This document shows, piece after piece, positions 1 through 6,950 of a DNA stretch of 8,556 bases. The notes beneath the pieces were generated by a model. It ran no database searches and had not been told where the DNA came from. It saw nothing but the letters and a program-made list of their open reading frames with translations. The translations under genes were made by a program, and so were the position numbers. Each line of letters opens with the position of its first letter. The stretch's first letter is position 1. Source of the stretch: Lachnospiraceae bacterium (GTDB taxonomy: Bacteria; Bacillota; Clostridia; Lachnospirales; Lachnospiraceae); assembly GCA_016297945.1 (NCBI GenBank), contig JAEDFR010000097.1, positions 1 to 8,556 of the forward strand, given 5' to 3'.

Positions 1-4
1 AAGA

Positions 5-73
5 CAGATAATTCGATAAAAAATCAGAAAACAATGCAGTTGAATGTCAAATTATCTAATTATCTGACAATTC
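5..73. promoter_or_regulatory. Putative operator cluster upstream of gltB
   Basis: The octamer AATTATCT occurs twice in direct tandem (50-65) and once inverted (6-13). CAGATAATT at 5-13 pairs perfectly with AATTATCTG at 58-66. A second dyad has TGTCA at 45-49 facing TGACA at 65-69. The cluster ends about 25 bases before the gltB -35 box, where an activator usually binds. GltBD operons in Firmicutes are often controlled by a LysR-type activator (GltC in Bacillus), so a similar role is plausible. The motif does not obviously match the Bacillus GltC box, and no regulator gene lies in the window. AT-rich DNA produces such repeats by chance more often, so the assignment is tentative. Confidence 0.4.
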
Positions 74-98
74 AAATAAATTTTTTTACGAACAACTC

Positions 99-127
99 TT
101 TACAAGTAAAAAAAATGGGTGTATATT
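99..127 (+). promoter_or_regulatory. Sigma-A-type promoter of gltBD
   Basis: TTTACA (99-104) and TATATT (122-127) are separated by a 17-base spacer that is rich in A. Each hexamer is one base off the TTGACA/TATAAT consensus. Transcription would start near 134, giving an untranslated leader of about 44 bases that ends in the gltB ribosome binding site. The upstream dyads at 5-73 sit in a position suited to activation. No attenuator or riboswitch fits in this short leader. Confidence 0.7.
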
Positions 128-177
128 CATTTCAAACAAAAATTAATCATAAGAAAAACTAAGGAAGGAGATTCCAC

Positions 178-3100
178 ATGTTTGACGCAAAGTTAAGCGT
201 GCCAAAGTCTCCCTTATACAGGGAAGAATTTGAGCATGACAACTGCGGTATCGGTGCATGTGTTAACATTAACGGAAAGAAAAGCCGAGAAACAGTTGAG
301 AACGCATTAAAAATTGTAGAAAACTTAGAACACAGAGCAGGCAAAGACGCCGAGGGTAAGACCGGAGATGGAGTAGGTATCTTAACACAGATCCCACACA
401 AATTCTTCACAAAGGTCACGAAAACCCTCGGCATTTTTATTGGTGAGGAAAGAGAATACGGTGTCGGTATGTTCTTTTTTCCGCAGGATGAACTTCAGAG
501 AAATCAGGCCAAAAAGATGTTTGAAATCATTGTCGAAAAAGAAGACCTTTCATTTCTTGGCTGGAGAGAGGTTCCGACCAAACCGGAAGTATTAGGACAC
601 AAGGCGGTGGAATGTATGCCTTGTATTATGCAGGCATTTATCAAAAAGCCTTCGGAATTGGAAAAAGGTCTGGAGTTTGACCGTAAATTATATATTGTCC
701 GCAGGATTTTTGAACAGTCCAACGACGTAACGTATGTGGTTTCCTTAAGCAGCCGTACCATTGTTTATAAAGGTATGTTCTTGGTCGGACAGCTTCGTAC
801 ATTCTTCCAGGATTTGCAGGATCCGGACTATTTATCCGCAATTGCATTGGTACATTCCCGTTTCTCAACCAATACCAATCCGAGCTGGGAGAGAGCGCAT
901 CCGAACCGATTTATCGTACACAACGGAGAAATTAATACGATTAAAGGTAATGCCGATAAAATGCTGGCGCGTGAAGAAAATATGGAATCTGAGCATTTGA
1001 AAGGGGAATTATATAAAATTCTTCCGGTTATCGATGCATCCGGTTCCGATTCGGCAATGCTCGATAATACACTGGAATTTTTGGTTATGAGTGGCATGCC
1101 GTTGCCGCTTGCTGTCATGATTACGATTCCGGAGCCCTGGTCAAACAACAAGACCATGTCACAGAAAAAGAAAGATTTTTATCAATATTATGCAACGATG
1201 ATGGAGCCATGGGACGGACCGGCTTCTATCCTGTTTTCTGACGGTGATATCATGGGTGCGGTACTTGATCGTAACGGCTTGAGACCTTCCCGCTATTATA
1301 TTACCGATGACGGAGAGGTTATTCTTTCTTCCGAAGTCGGTGTGTTACCGATTGATCCGGCTAAAATTGTGAAAAAAGAGAGACTTCATCCCGGAAAGAT
1401 GCTTTTGATTGACACTGTCAAAGGTGAAGTGATTGATGATGAAGAATTAAAAGATTCTTATGCGGGCAGACAGCCTTACGGCGAATGGCTCGATTCAAAT
1501 TTGGTTAAACTCAAAGAATTAAAGATTCCGAATGTTCGTGTTCCTGAATTTACTTATGAAGAAAGACAGAGAATGCAGAAAGTGTTCGGATATACCTATG
1601 ATGAGTTGAAACAGGTCATTCTTCCGATGGCCAAAAACGGAAGTGAAGCAATTGCTGCCATGGGTGTTGATACACCAATTCCGGTTTTGAATAAAACATA
1701 CCATCCGTTATTTGACTATTTTAAACAGTTGTTTGCACAGGTTACCAATCCGCCGATTGATGCCATTCGTGAGGAAGTGGTTACTTCCACTACCGTATAT
1801 ATCGGAACAGGCGGAAACCTTTTGGAAGAAAAGCCGGAAAACTGTGATATTTTAAAAGTGGAAAATCCGATTTTAACCAATACCGATATTTTGAAAATCA
1901 AAAACATGAAAGCTAAGGGCTTTAAGGTAGAGGTTGTGCCGATTACTTATTACAAAAATACGAGTCTGGAAAAGGCAATCAATCGTCTCTTTGTTGAAGT
2001 AGACCGTATTTTCCGCGAGGGTGTCAATATCATTATTTTGTCCGACCGTGGTGTGGATGAAAATCATGTGGCAATTCCTTCTTTACTGGCGGTATCTGCA
2101 TTACAGCAGCATCTGGTTCAGACCAAGAAGCGGACTTCTGTTTCTGTCATCTTAGAGACAGCAGAACCCAGAAATGTACATCATTTTGCAACTCTGTTAG
2201 GCTTTGGTGCAACAGCAATCAACCCTTATCTGGCACAGGAATCAATCAAAGAGCTGATTGATAATCATATGTTAGATAAAGATTATTATGCTGCAGTGGA
2301 TGATTACAATCATGCGATTATCAGTGGTATCGTTAAAATTGCTTCGAAAATGGGTATTTCAACCATTCAGTCATATCAGGGTTCCAAGATTTTTGAAGCA
2401 ATCGGTCTGGATTATGCGTTGGTGGATAAATATTTTGCCGGTACAGTTTGCCGGGTAGGCGGTATAAGCATTGCGGATATCGAAAAAGAAGTCAATGACC
2501 TTCATTCTCTGGCGTTTGATCCGTTAGGACTGGAAAGTGATCTTACACTGGATAGTCCCGGTCATCACAAAGCACGCAGCGGTGGTGATGAACATTTATA
2601 CAATCCGCAGACCATTCACTTGCTGCAGGAATCAACACGTCGCGGTGACTATGACTTATTCAAGCAGTATACAGCCTGTGTCAATGATGAGAACAGTCCC
2701 AAGACTTTACGCGGCCTGATGGATTTCAATTATCCGGCAAAAGGAATACCGATTGACCAGGTTGAAAGCGTTGATTCTATCGTAAAAAGATTTAAAACCG
2801 GTGCCATGTCCTATGGTTCCATCAGTAAGGAAGCACATGAGTGTCTGGCGATTGCCATGAACAATCTGGGTGGTAAATCCAATACCGGTGAAGGTGGCGA
2901 GGATTTGGAAAGACTTTCCATCGGACCGGACGGATTAAATAAATGCTCTGCTATCAAACAGGTTGCATCCGGACGATTTGGTGTTACCAGTAAATATCTG
3001 ACAAGTGCGCAGGAAATCCAGATCAAAATGGCACAGGGTGCAAAGCCCGGCGAAGGTGGTCATCTTCCGGGTGGAAAGGTTTATCCATGGATTGCCAAAA

Positions 3101-4725
3101 CGAGACATTCAACACCCGGTGTTGGTCTGATTTCACCGCCGCCTCATCATGATATTTATTCGATTGAAGATTTGGCGCAGTTAATTTATGATTTAAAAAA
3201 TGCCAATAAAGATGCCAGAATTTCCGTAAAACTGGTTTCTGAAGCAGGTGTCGGAACCGTCGCAGCCGGTGTTGCAAAAGCCGGTGCACAGGTTGTTCTG
3301 GTATCCGGATATGATGGAGGTACCGGTGCGGCACCCAGAAATTCCATTCACAATGCAGGACTTCCGTGGGAGCTTGGTCTTGCGGAAACACACCAGACCC
3401 TGATCCAGAATGGCTTGAGAAATAAAGTTCGTATCGAGACAGACGGAAAACTTATGAGCGGACGTGATGTTGTGATTGCGGCTTTGCTTGGTGCGGAAGA
3501 ATATGGTTTTGCAACGGCTCCGCTTGTAACCATGGGCTGCGTCATGATGCGTGTATGCAATCTGGATACCTGTCCGGTCGGCGTGGCAACACAAAATCCG
3601 GAGCTTCGCAAACGTTTCCGCGGTAAACCGGAATATGTAGAAAACTTCATGCGTTTTATCGCACAGGAGATGCGTGAAATTATGGCAGATCTTGGTGTAA
3701 AGACGATTGACGAACTGGTTGGTCATACCGAATTTTTGAAGGTAAGAGATCATCTGGATGCGCGCTATGCAAAAGTGGATCTTTCCAATATTTTAAATAA
3801 TCCGTATGTCGGAAGCAAAGAAAAAGTTATCTTTGATCCCAAACAGGTTTATGACTTCGGACTGGAAAAAACACAGGATGAAAAGGTTTTGTTAAAACAG
3901 CTTTCAAAAGCATTGGAAACCGGTGCAAAGAGAAGTATTGAAGTGGATGTTACCAACACAGATCGTTCTTTCGGTACCATTTTGGGCTCTGAAATTACAA
4001 AGAAATTTTACAATACCTTACCCGAGGATACGTATCGTGTGTTATGTAACGGCGCCGGCGGTCAGAGCTTTGGAGCATTTATTCCGAAGGGCCTGACTTT
4101 AGAGCTTGTCGGTGATTCCAATGACTACTTTGGCAAAGGTTTATCCGGCGGAAAGCTGATTGTTTACCCTCCGAAGGGATCGACCTTTAAACAGGATGAA
4201 AACATTATCATCGGAAATGTGGCGCTTTACGGTGCGACAAGCGGAAAAGCGTTTATCAACGGTGTCGCCGGAGAACGTTTCTGTGTTAGAAATTCCGGTG
4301 CCATTGCAGTTGTCGAAGGCTGTGGCGACCACGGATGTGAATATATGACGGGAGGCCGTGCGGTCATCTTGGGAAGCATCGGCAAGAACTTTGCAGCCGG
4401 TATGAGCGGTGGTATTGCTTACGTTCTGGATGAAAACAATGATTTGTATACAAAGACCAATAAGGATATGGTTTCTTCTTATGAAATCACTTCCAAATAT
4501 GATGTTTTGGAATTAAAGGAACTGATTAAAGAGCATGTGGCATATACCAATTCCGAAAAAGGTAAGCTGATTTTGGATAACTTCGGAGAATATCTGCCGA
4601 AATTTAAAAAGATTATTCCTCATGACTACGAAGAAATGCAGAAGGCCATAGTCCAGATGGAAGAAAAAGGTCTGAGTGCAGAGCAGGCACAGATTGAAGC
4701 ATTCTATGCCAACAAGAATAAATAG
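178..4725 (+). CDS. gltB: Glutamate synthase (NADPH) large subunit
   Basis: Large (alpha) subunit of bacterial glutamate synthase: glutamine + 2-oxoglutarate + 2 e- gives two glutamates, in the cytoplasm as a complex with GltD. The 1515 aa length is normal for GltB. The first 22 residues look like the propeptide removed to expose Cys23 (HDNCGIG), the N-terminal nucleophile of the class II glutaminase domain (to about 430). Supporting glutaminase motifs are HSRFST near 226 and HNGEINT near 248. A central domain follows (about 475-770), then the FMN-binding synthase domain from about 830 (GAMSYGSISKEA at 875) to 1200. Cys1121, Cys1127 and Cys1132 (C-x5-C-x4-C) are the 3Fe-4S ligands. The GXGXG beta-helix domain spans roughly 1270-1470 (NGAGGQSFG at 1291). 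The start is supported by AAGGAAGGAG at 161-170, seven bases upstream. No frameshift or missing key residue was seen. The gene is co-transcribed with gltD. Confidence 0.97.
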   Translation: MFDAKLSVPKSPLYREEFEHDNCGIGACVNINGKKSRETVENALKIVENLEHRAGKDAEGKTGDGVGILTQIPHKFFTKVTKTLGIFIGEEREYGVGMFFFPQDELQRNQAKKMFEIIVEKEDLSFLGWREVPTKPEVLGHKAVECMPCIMQAFIKKPSELEKGLEFDRKLYIVRRIFEQSNDVTYVVSLSSRTIVYKGMFLVGQLRTFFQDLQDPDYLSAIALVHSRFSTNTNPSWERAHPNRFIVHNGEINTIKGNADKMLAREENMESEHLKGELYKILPVIDASGSDSAMLDNTLEFLVMSGMPLPLAVMITIPEPWSNNKTMSQKKKDFYQYYATMMEPWDGPASILFSDGDIMGAVLDRNGLRPSRYYITDDGEVILSSEVGVLPIDPAKIVKKERLHPGKMLLIDTVKGEVIDDEELKDSYAGRQPYGEWLDSNLVKLKELKIPNVRVPEFTYEERQRMQKVFGYTYDELKQVILPMAKNGSEAIAAMGVDTPIPVLNKTYHPLFDYFKQLFAQVTNPPIDAIREEVVTSTTVYIGTGGNLLEEKPENCDILKVENPILTNTDILKIKNMKAKGFKVEVVPITYYKNTSLEKAINRLFVEVDRIFREGVNIIILSDRGVDENHVAIPSLLAVSALQQHLVQTKKRTSVSVILETAEPRNVHHFATLLGFGATAINPYLAQESIKELIDNHMLDKDYYAAVDDYNHAIISGIVKIASKMGISTIQSYQGSKIFEAIGLDYALVDKYFAGTVCRVGGISIADIEKEVNDLHSLAFDPLGLESDLTLDSPGHHKARSGGDEHLYNPQTIHLLQESTRRGDYDLFKQYTACVNDENSPKTLRGLMDFNYPAKGIPIDQVESVDSIVKRFKTGAMSYGSISKEAHECLAIAMNNLGGKSNTGEGGEDLERLSIGPDGLNKCSAIKQVASGRFGVTSKYLTSAQEIQIKMAQGAKPGEGGHLPGGKVYPWIAKTRHSTPGVGLISPPPHHDIYSIEDLAQLIYDLKNANKDARISVKLVSEAGVGTVAAGVAKAGAQVVLVSGYDGGTGAAPRNSIHNAGLPWELGLAETHQTLIQNGLRNKVRIETDGKLMSGRDVVIAALLGAEEYGFATAPLVTMGCVMMRVCNLDTCPVGVATQNPELRKRFRGKPEYVENFMRFIAQEMREIMADLGVKTIDELVGHTEFLKVRDHLDARYAKVDLSNILNNPYVGSKEKVIFDPKQVYDFGLEKTQDEKVLLKQLSKALETGAKRSIEVDVTNTDRSFGTILGSEITKKFYNTLPEDTYRVLCNGAGGQSFGAFIPKGLTLELVGDSNDYFGKGLSGGKLIVYPPKGSTFKQDENIIIGNVALYGATSGKAFINGVAGERFCVRNSGAIAVVEGCGDHGCEYMTGGRAVILGSIGKNFAAGMSGGIAYVLDENNDLYTKTNKDMVSSYEITSKYDVLELKELIKEHVAYTNSEKGKLILDNFGEYLPKFKKIIPHDYEEMQKAIVQMEEKGLSAEQAQIEAFYANKNK

Positions 4726-4736
4726 GAGGTGCAAAA

Positions 4737-6230
4737 ATGGGAAAACCTACAGGATTTTTAGATTATGAACGTGTGAATGCAAAAGCAGAAGCACCGAAAA
4801 GCAGAATAAAACATTTTAATGAGTTCCATGAGTATCTCCCGGAAGAAAAACAGAGATTACAGGGCGCACGTTGTATGGAGTGCGGCGTACCCTTCTGTCA
4901 GGCAGGAGCCATGCTTATGGGAATGGCAAGCGGATGCCCGTTACACAATCTGGTTCCGGAATGGAATGATCTGGTATACAACGGAAACTGGGAACAGGCG
5001 TATAAGCGTCTGAAAAAAACAAATAACTTTCCGGAGTTTACTTCCCGTGTATGCCCCGCATTGTGCGAAAATGCATGTACCTGCGGATTATATGACGAAC
5101 CGGTTGCATCGAAAGCAAATGAGCATGCGATTATAGAGCATGCCTATGCCAATGGATATGCGGCTGCGAAACCGCCGAAAGTACGGACTGGTAAGAAAAT
5201 TGCGATCATCGGAAGCGGCCCTTCGGGACTTGCCTGCGCTGACCAGCTCAATAAAAGAGGGCATTCGGTAACTGTATATGAACGTAATGACAGGATTGGC
5301 GGTCTGCTGATGTATGGTATTCCGAATATGAAGTTAGAAAAGCATATTATTGACCGTAAGATCAATATCATGAAAGAAGAAGGCATTGAATTTGTGACAA
5401 ATGCCAATATCGGTCAGGATATCAAAGCATCCAAAATTCTGACACAGTATGACAAAGTCGTGTTGTGTTGCGGTGCTTCCAATCCGAGAGATATCAATGT
5501 GCCCGGAAGAGATGCAAAAGGAATTTATTTTGCCGTAGACTTCCTTACCAGAAATACAAAGTCGTTGTTGGATTCGGACTTTAAAGATAAGAAATACATT
5601 GATACAAAAGACAAAAATGTTATTATTATCGGTGGTGGTGATACCGGAAACGACTGCGTGGGAACCAGTATCAGACATGGTGCCAAATCCGTTACGCAGA
5701 TTGAGATGATGCCAAAAGCACCCGACTGCAGGGCAGAGAATAATCCCTGGCCCGAATGGCCGAAAATCTGCAAGACCGATTATGGTCAGGAAGAAGCGAT
5801 TGCCGTTTACGGACATGATCCCCGCATCTATGAGACAACCGTAAAAGAGTTCATTAAAGACAAGAACGGCAATTTAAAAGCAGTGAAGCTTGTAAAACTG
5901 CAGTTTGTCAAAGATGAAGCAACCGGAAGAAACAAAATGGTTGAAGTGGAAGGCAGTGAAACGGTCATGGATGCCGATATTGTTCTGATTGCTGCCGGCT
6001 TCTTGGGAAGTCAGAAATATCTGACGGATGCCTTTAAAGTGGAAGTAAACGAAAGGACAAACATCAAAACCGAGCCCGGAAAATATCAGACCAGCGTTCC
6101 CAATGTGTTTGCGGCAGGAGACGTGCACAGAGGACAGTCTCTGGTGGTATGGGCAATTCGCGAAGGACGCGAAGCAGCAAAGGCCGTTGATGAAAGCCTG
6201 ATGGGCTACTCTAACCTGAATGTTCAGTAG
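4737..6230 (+). CDS. gltD: Glutamate synthase (NADPH) small subunit
   Basis: Small (beta) subunit of glutamate synthase, 497 aa. It oxidises NADPH and passes electrons through FAD and 4Fe-4S clusters to FMN in GltB. The N-terminal Fe-S region has Cys46, Cys49, Cys54 and Cys67, then Cys106, Cys110 and Cys114 (RVCPALCENAC). Cys116 is an additional cysteine where relatives usually have a hydrophobic residue. The FAD Rossmann motif GSGPSG begins at 159, the NADPH-binding GGGDTG at 299, and the C-terminal FAD motif AAGDVHRGQS lies around 459-468. The ribosome binding site AGGAGGT (4724-4730) overlaps the gltB stop codon and sits six bases before the ATG, so translation is probably coupled to keep the subunits stoichiometric. 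Related proteins of this flavoprotein family also serve other partners (for example NfnB, dihydropyrimidine dehydrogenase), but adjacency to gltB settles the identity. Confidence 0.96.
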   Translation: MGKPTGFLDYERVNAKAEAPKSRIKHFNEFHEYLPEEKQRLQGARCMECGVPFCQAGAMLMGMASGCPLHNLVPEWNDLVYNGNWEQAYKRLKKTNNFPEFTSRVCPALCENACTCGLYDEPVASKANEHAIIEHAYANGYAAAKPPKVRTGKKIAIIGSGPSGLACADQLNKRGHSVTVYERNDRIGGLLMYGIPNMKLEKHIIDRKINIMKEEGIEFVTNANIGQDIKASKILTQYDKVVLCCGASNPRDINVPGRDAKGIYFAVDFLTRNTKSLLDSDFKDKKYIDTKDKNVIIIGGGDTGNDCVGTSIRHGAKSVTQIEMMPKAPDCRAENNPWPEWPKICKTDYGQEEAIAVYGHDPRIYETTVKEFIKDKNGNLKAVKLVKLQFVKDEATGRNKMVEVEGSETVMDADIVLIAAGFLGSQKYLTDAFKVEVNERTNIKTEPGKYQTSVPNVFAAGDVHRGQSLVVWAIREGREAAKAVDESLMGYSNLNVQ

Positions 6231-6440
6231 CTAATTTTTTATATGATATTCTTTTTGCAGCGCTGTTTTATAATCATCATTGGACAGCGCTGCTTTTATA
6301 TCGGATAAACGACCGTCTTTGCGAAGCTTATCTGCAAGCTCACGAATCTGTTCTCTGTCGGTCTGGGAACTGAGATTTGCTTCTTCCATACCACGTTCTA
6401 ATGCGGCATTTTGTAAATTCAATGCAATATATTGATCCAT
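6231..6440 (-). CDS. Small hypothetical protein, 69 aa
   Basis: A short gene running towards gltD; its TAG stop directly abuts the gltD TAG. The product is hydrophilic, highly charged and probably helical, with no signal peptide, membrane segment or cysteine. The middle (TDREQIRELADKLRKDGR) and the tail ending in KEYHIKN look like a genuine soluble alpha-helical protein rather than a random frame. I do not recognise the family. Support for reality comes from the amino-acid composition and a perfect AGGAGG upstream. That site lies 17 bases before the ATG, which is unusually far; an in-frame ATA lies eight bases after it, and an in-frame TAA blocks any longer version. The 3' end of the gene doubles as the likely gltBD terminator hairpin. 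No convincing promoter was found. It could alternatively be a remnant of a longer gene. Confidence 0.6.
   Translation of the reverse strand: MDQYIALNLQNAALERGMEEANLSSQTDREQIRELADKLRKDGRLSDIKAALSNDDYKTALQKEYHIKN
6257..6301 (+). terminator. Probable Rho-independent terminator of gltBD
   Basis: GCAGCGCTGT (6257-6266) and ACAGCGCTGC (6284-6293) form a perfect 10-bp GC-rich stem with a 17-base loop, followed by TTTTATAT on the plus strand. It begins 26 bases after the gltD stop. The T tract is short, so efficiency is uncertain. The same bases encode AALS and TALQ in the convergent 69-aa gene, so the hairpin lies inside a coding sequence. On the minus strand no T tract follows the stem, so it should not terminate that gene. 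Confidence 0.6.
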
Positions 6441-6457
6441 CTTTTCTATTTGTTAAA

Positions 6458-6463
6458 CCTCCT
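6458..6463 (-). promoter_or_regulatory. Shine-Dalgarno AGGAGG with distant start codon
   Basis: On the minus strand a full AGGAGG (within AAAGGAGGT) precedes the 69-aa gene. The spacer to the ATG at 6440 is 17 bases, against the usual 5-10. An ATA codon at 6449-6447 is in the same frame at an eight-base distance. Either the ATG is reached despite the spacing, or a rare AUA start adds three residues (Ile/Met, Glu, Lys). The perfect site is itself evidence that something is translated here. Confidence 0.55.
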
Positions 6464-6586
6464 TTAATAATTTGCGAATACGCCTGTTTTATGCTACTTG
6501 TGACGGATGTTCGAAGAGTTATTTTGATAATTACTATCTCCATTTTTGGTTATCTTATGACTATTATAATGAAATAAATCACTTTG

Positions 6587-6806
6587 AATTTGTGTTCCTA
6601 TTATATATCTTTGTCGCCGGCTTTTACGAGGTTTCGTGTCTTTCTTAGCACCATAAGCGAACAAAAATAATGACCGGTTTCAACTGTTTGAAGACGAAGT
6701 CTGAGTTTTGAAACCGGTCATTTAATAATATTTTGTGAGCATGGTGCTTAGAAAGCCTAGAAACCGAAGTGCGAGGCGACAAAGATATATAATAGGAACG
6801 CAAATT
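6587..6806. repeat. 220-bp nested inverted repeat, MITE-like element
   Basis: The outer arms 6587-6618 and 6775-6806 pair over 32 bp with no mismatch except one G-T wobble. Moving inward, 6630-6635 pairs with 6760-6765, 6640-6653 with 6742-6755 (13 of 14), 6661-6666 with 6731-6736, and 6669-6683 with 6708-6722 (15 bp perfect). A small AGAC/GTCT hairpin lies at the tip (6692-6702). Nearly the whole element can therefore fold as one long hairpin. It encodes no credible protein and lies between unrelated genes. Near-perfect ends with weaker middle arms resemble a non-autonomous miniature transposable element, but I see no clear target-site duplication. Alternatives are a structured RNA or a bidirectional transcription barrier. 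The flanks 6464-6586 and 6807-6940 hold nothing I can name. Confidence 0.7.
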
Positions 6807-6950
6807 TAAAAAAGGAATTTTTAATTATACGGCGGAAAGAAAATGATGAAACGGATGTTGCTGTAATAGAAAACTTTTGATACGCTTAAAATAAGAAAGG
6901 CGCAAGTGGACTTTCAACAAATGATACAAAATCTGACTGCAGGAGAGAAA

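Noticed and set aside
3193..3753. 186-codon open frame on the minus strand inside gltB
   Set aside because: It is fully antisense to the conserved FMN and Fe-S region of GltB; the translation lacks coherent domain features, so it is a shadow frame.
6563..6568. TATAAT on the minus strand as a -10 box for the 69-aa gene
   Set aside because: No acceptable -35 hexamer lies 16-18 bases upstream, and TATAAT-like words are frequent in this AT-rich stretch.
6587..6806. Invertible promoter switch flanked by the 32-bp inverted repeats
   Set aside because: The interior is itself largely self-complementary, no convincing promoter lies inside, and no recombinase gene is adjacent, so a hairpin element fits better.
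6843..6866. Seven-codon reading frame (MMKRMLL) just upstream of the amidase, after GGCGGAAAG
   Set aside because: It could be a leader peptide, but there is no regulatory codon run, no terminator/antiterminator pair and it is too short to judge.
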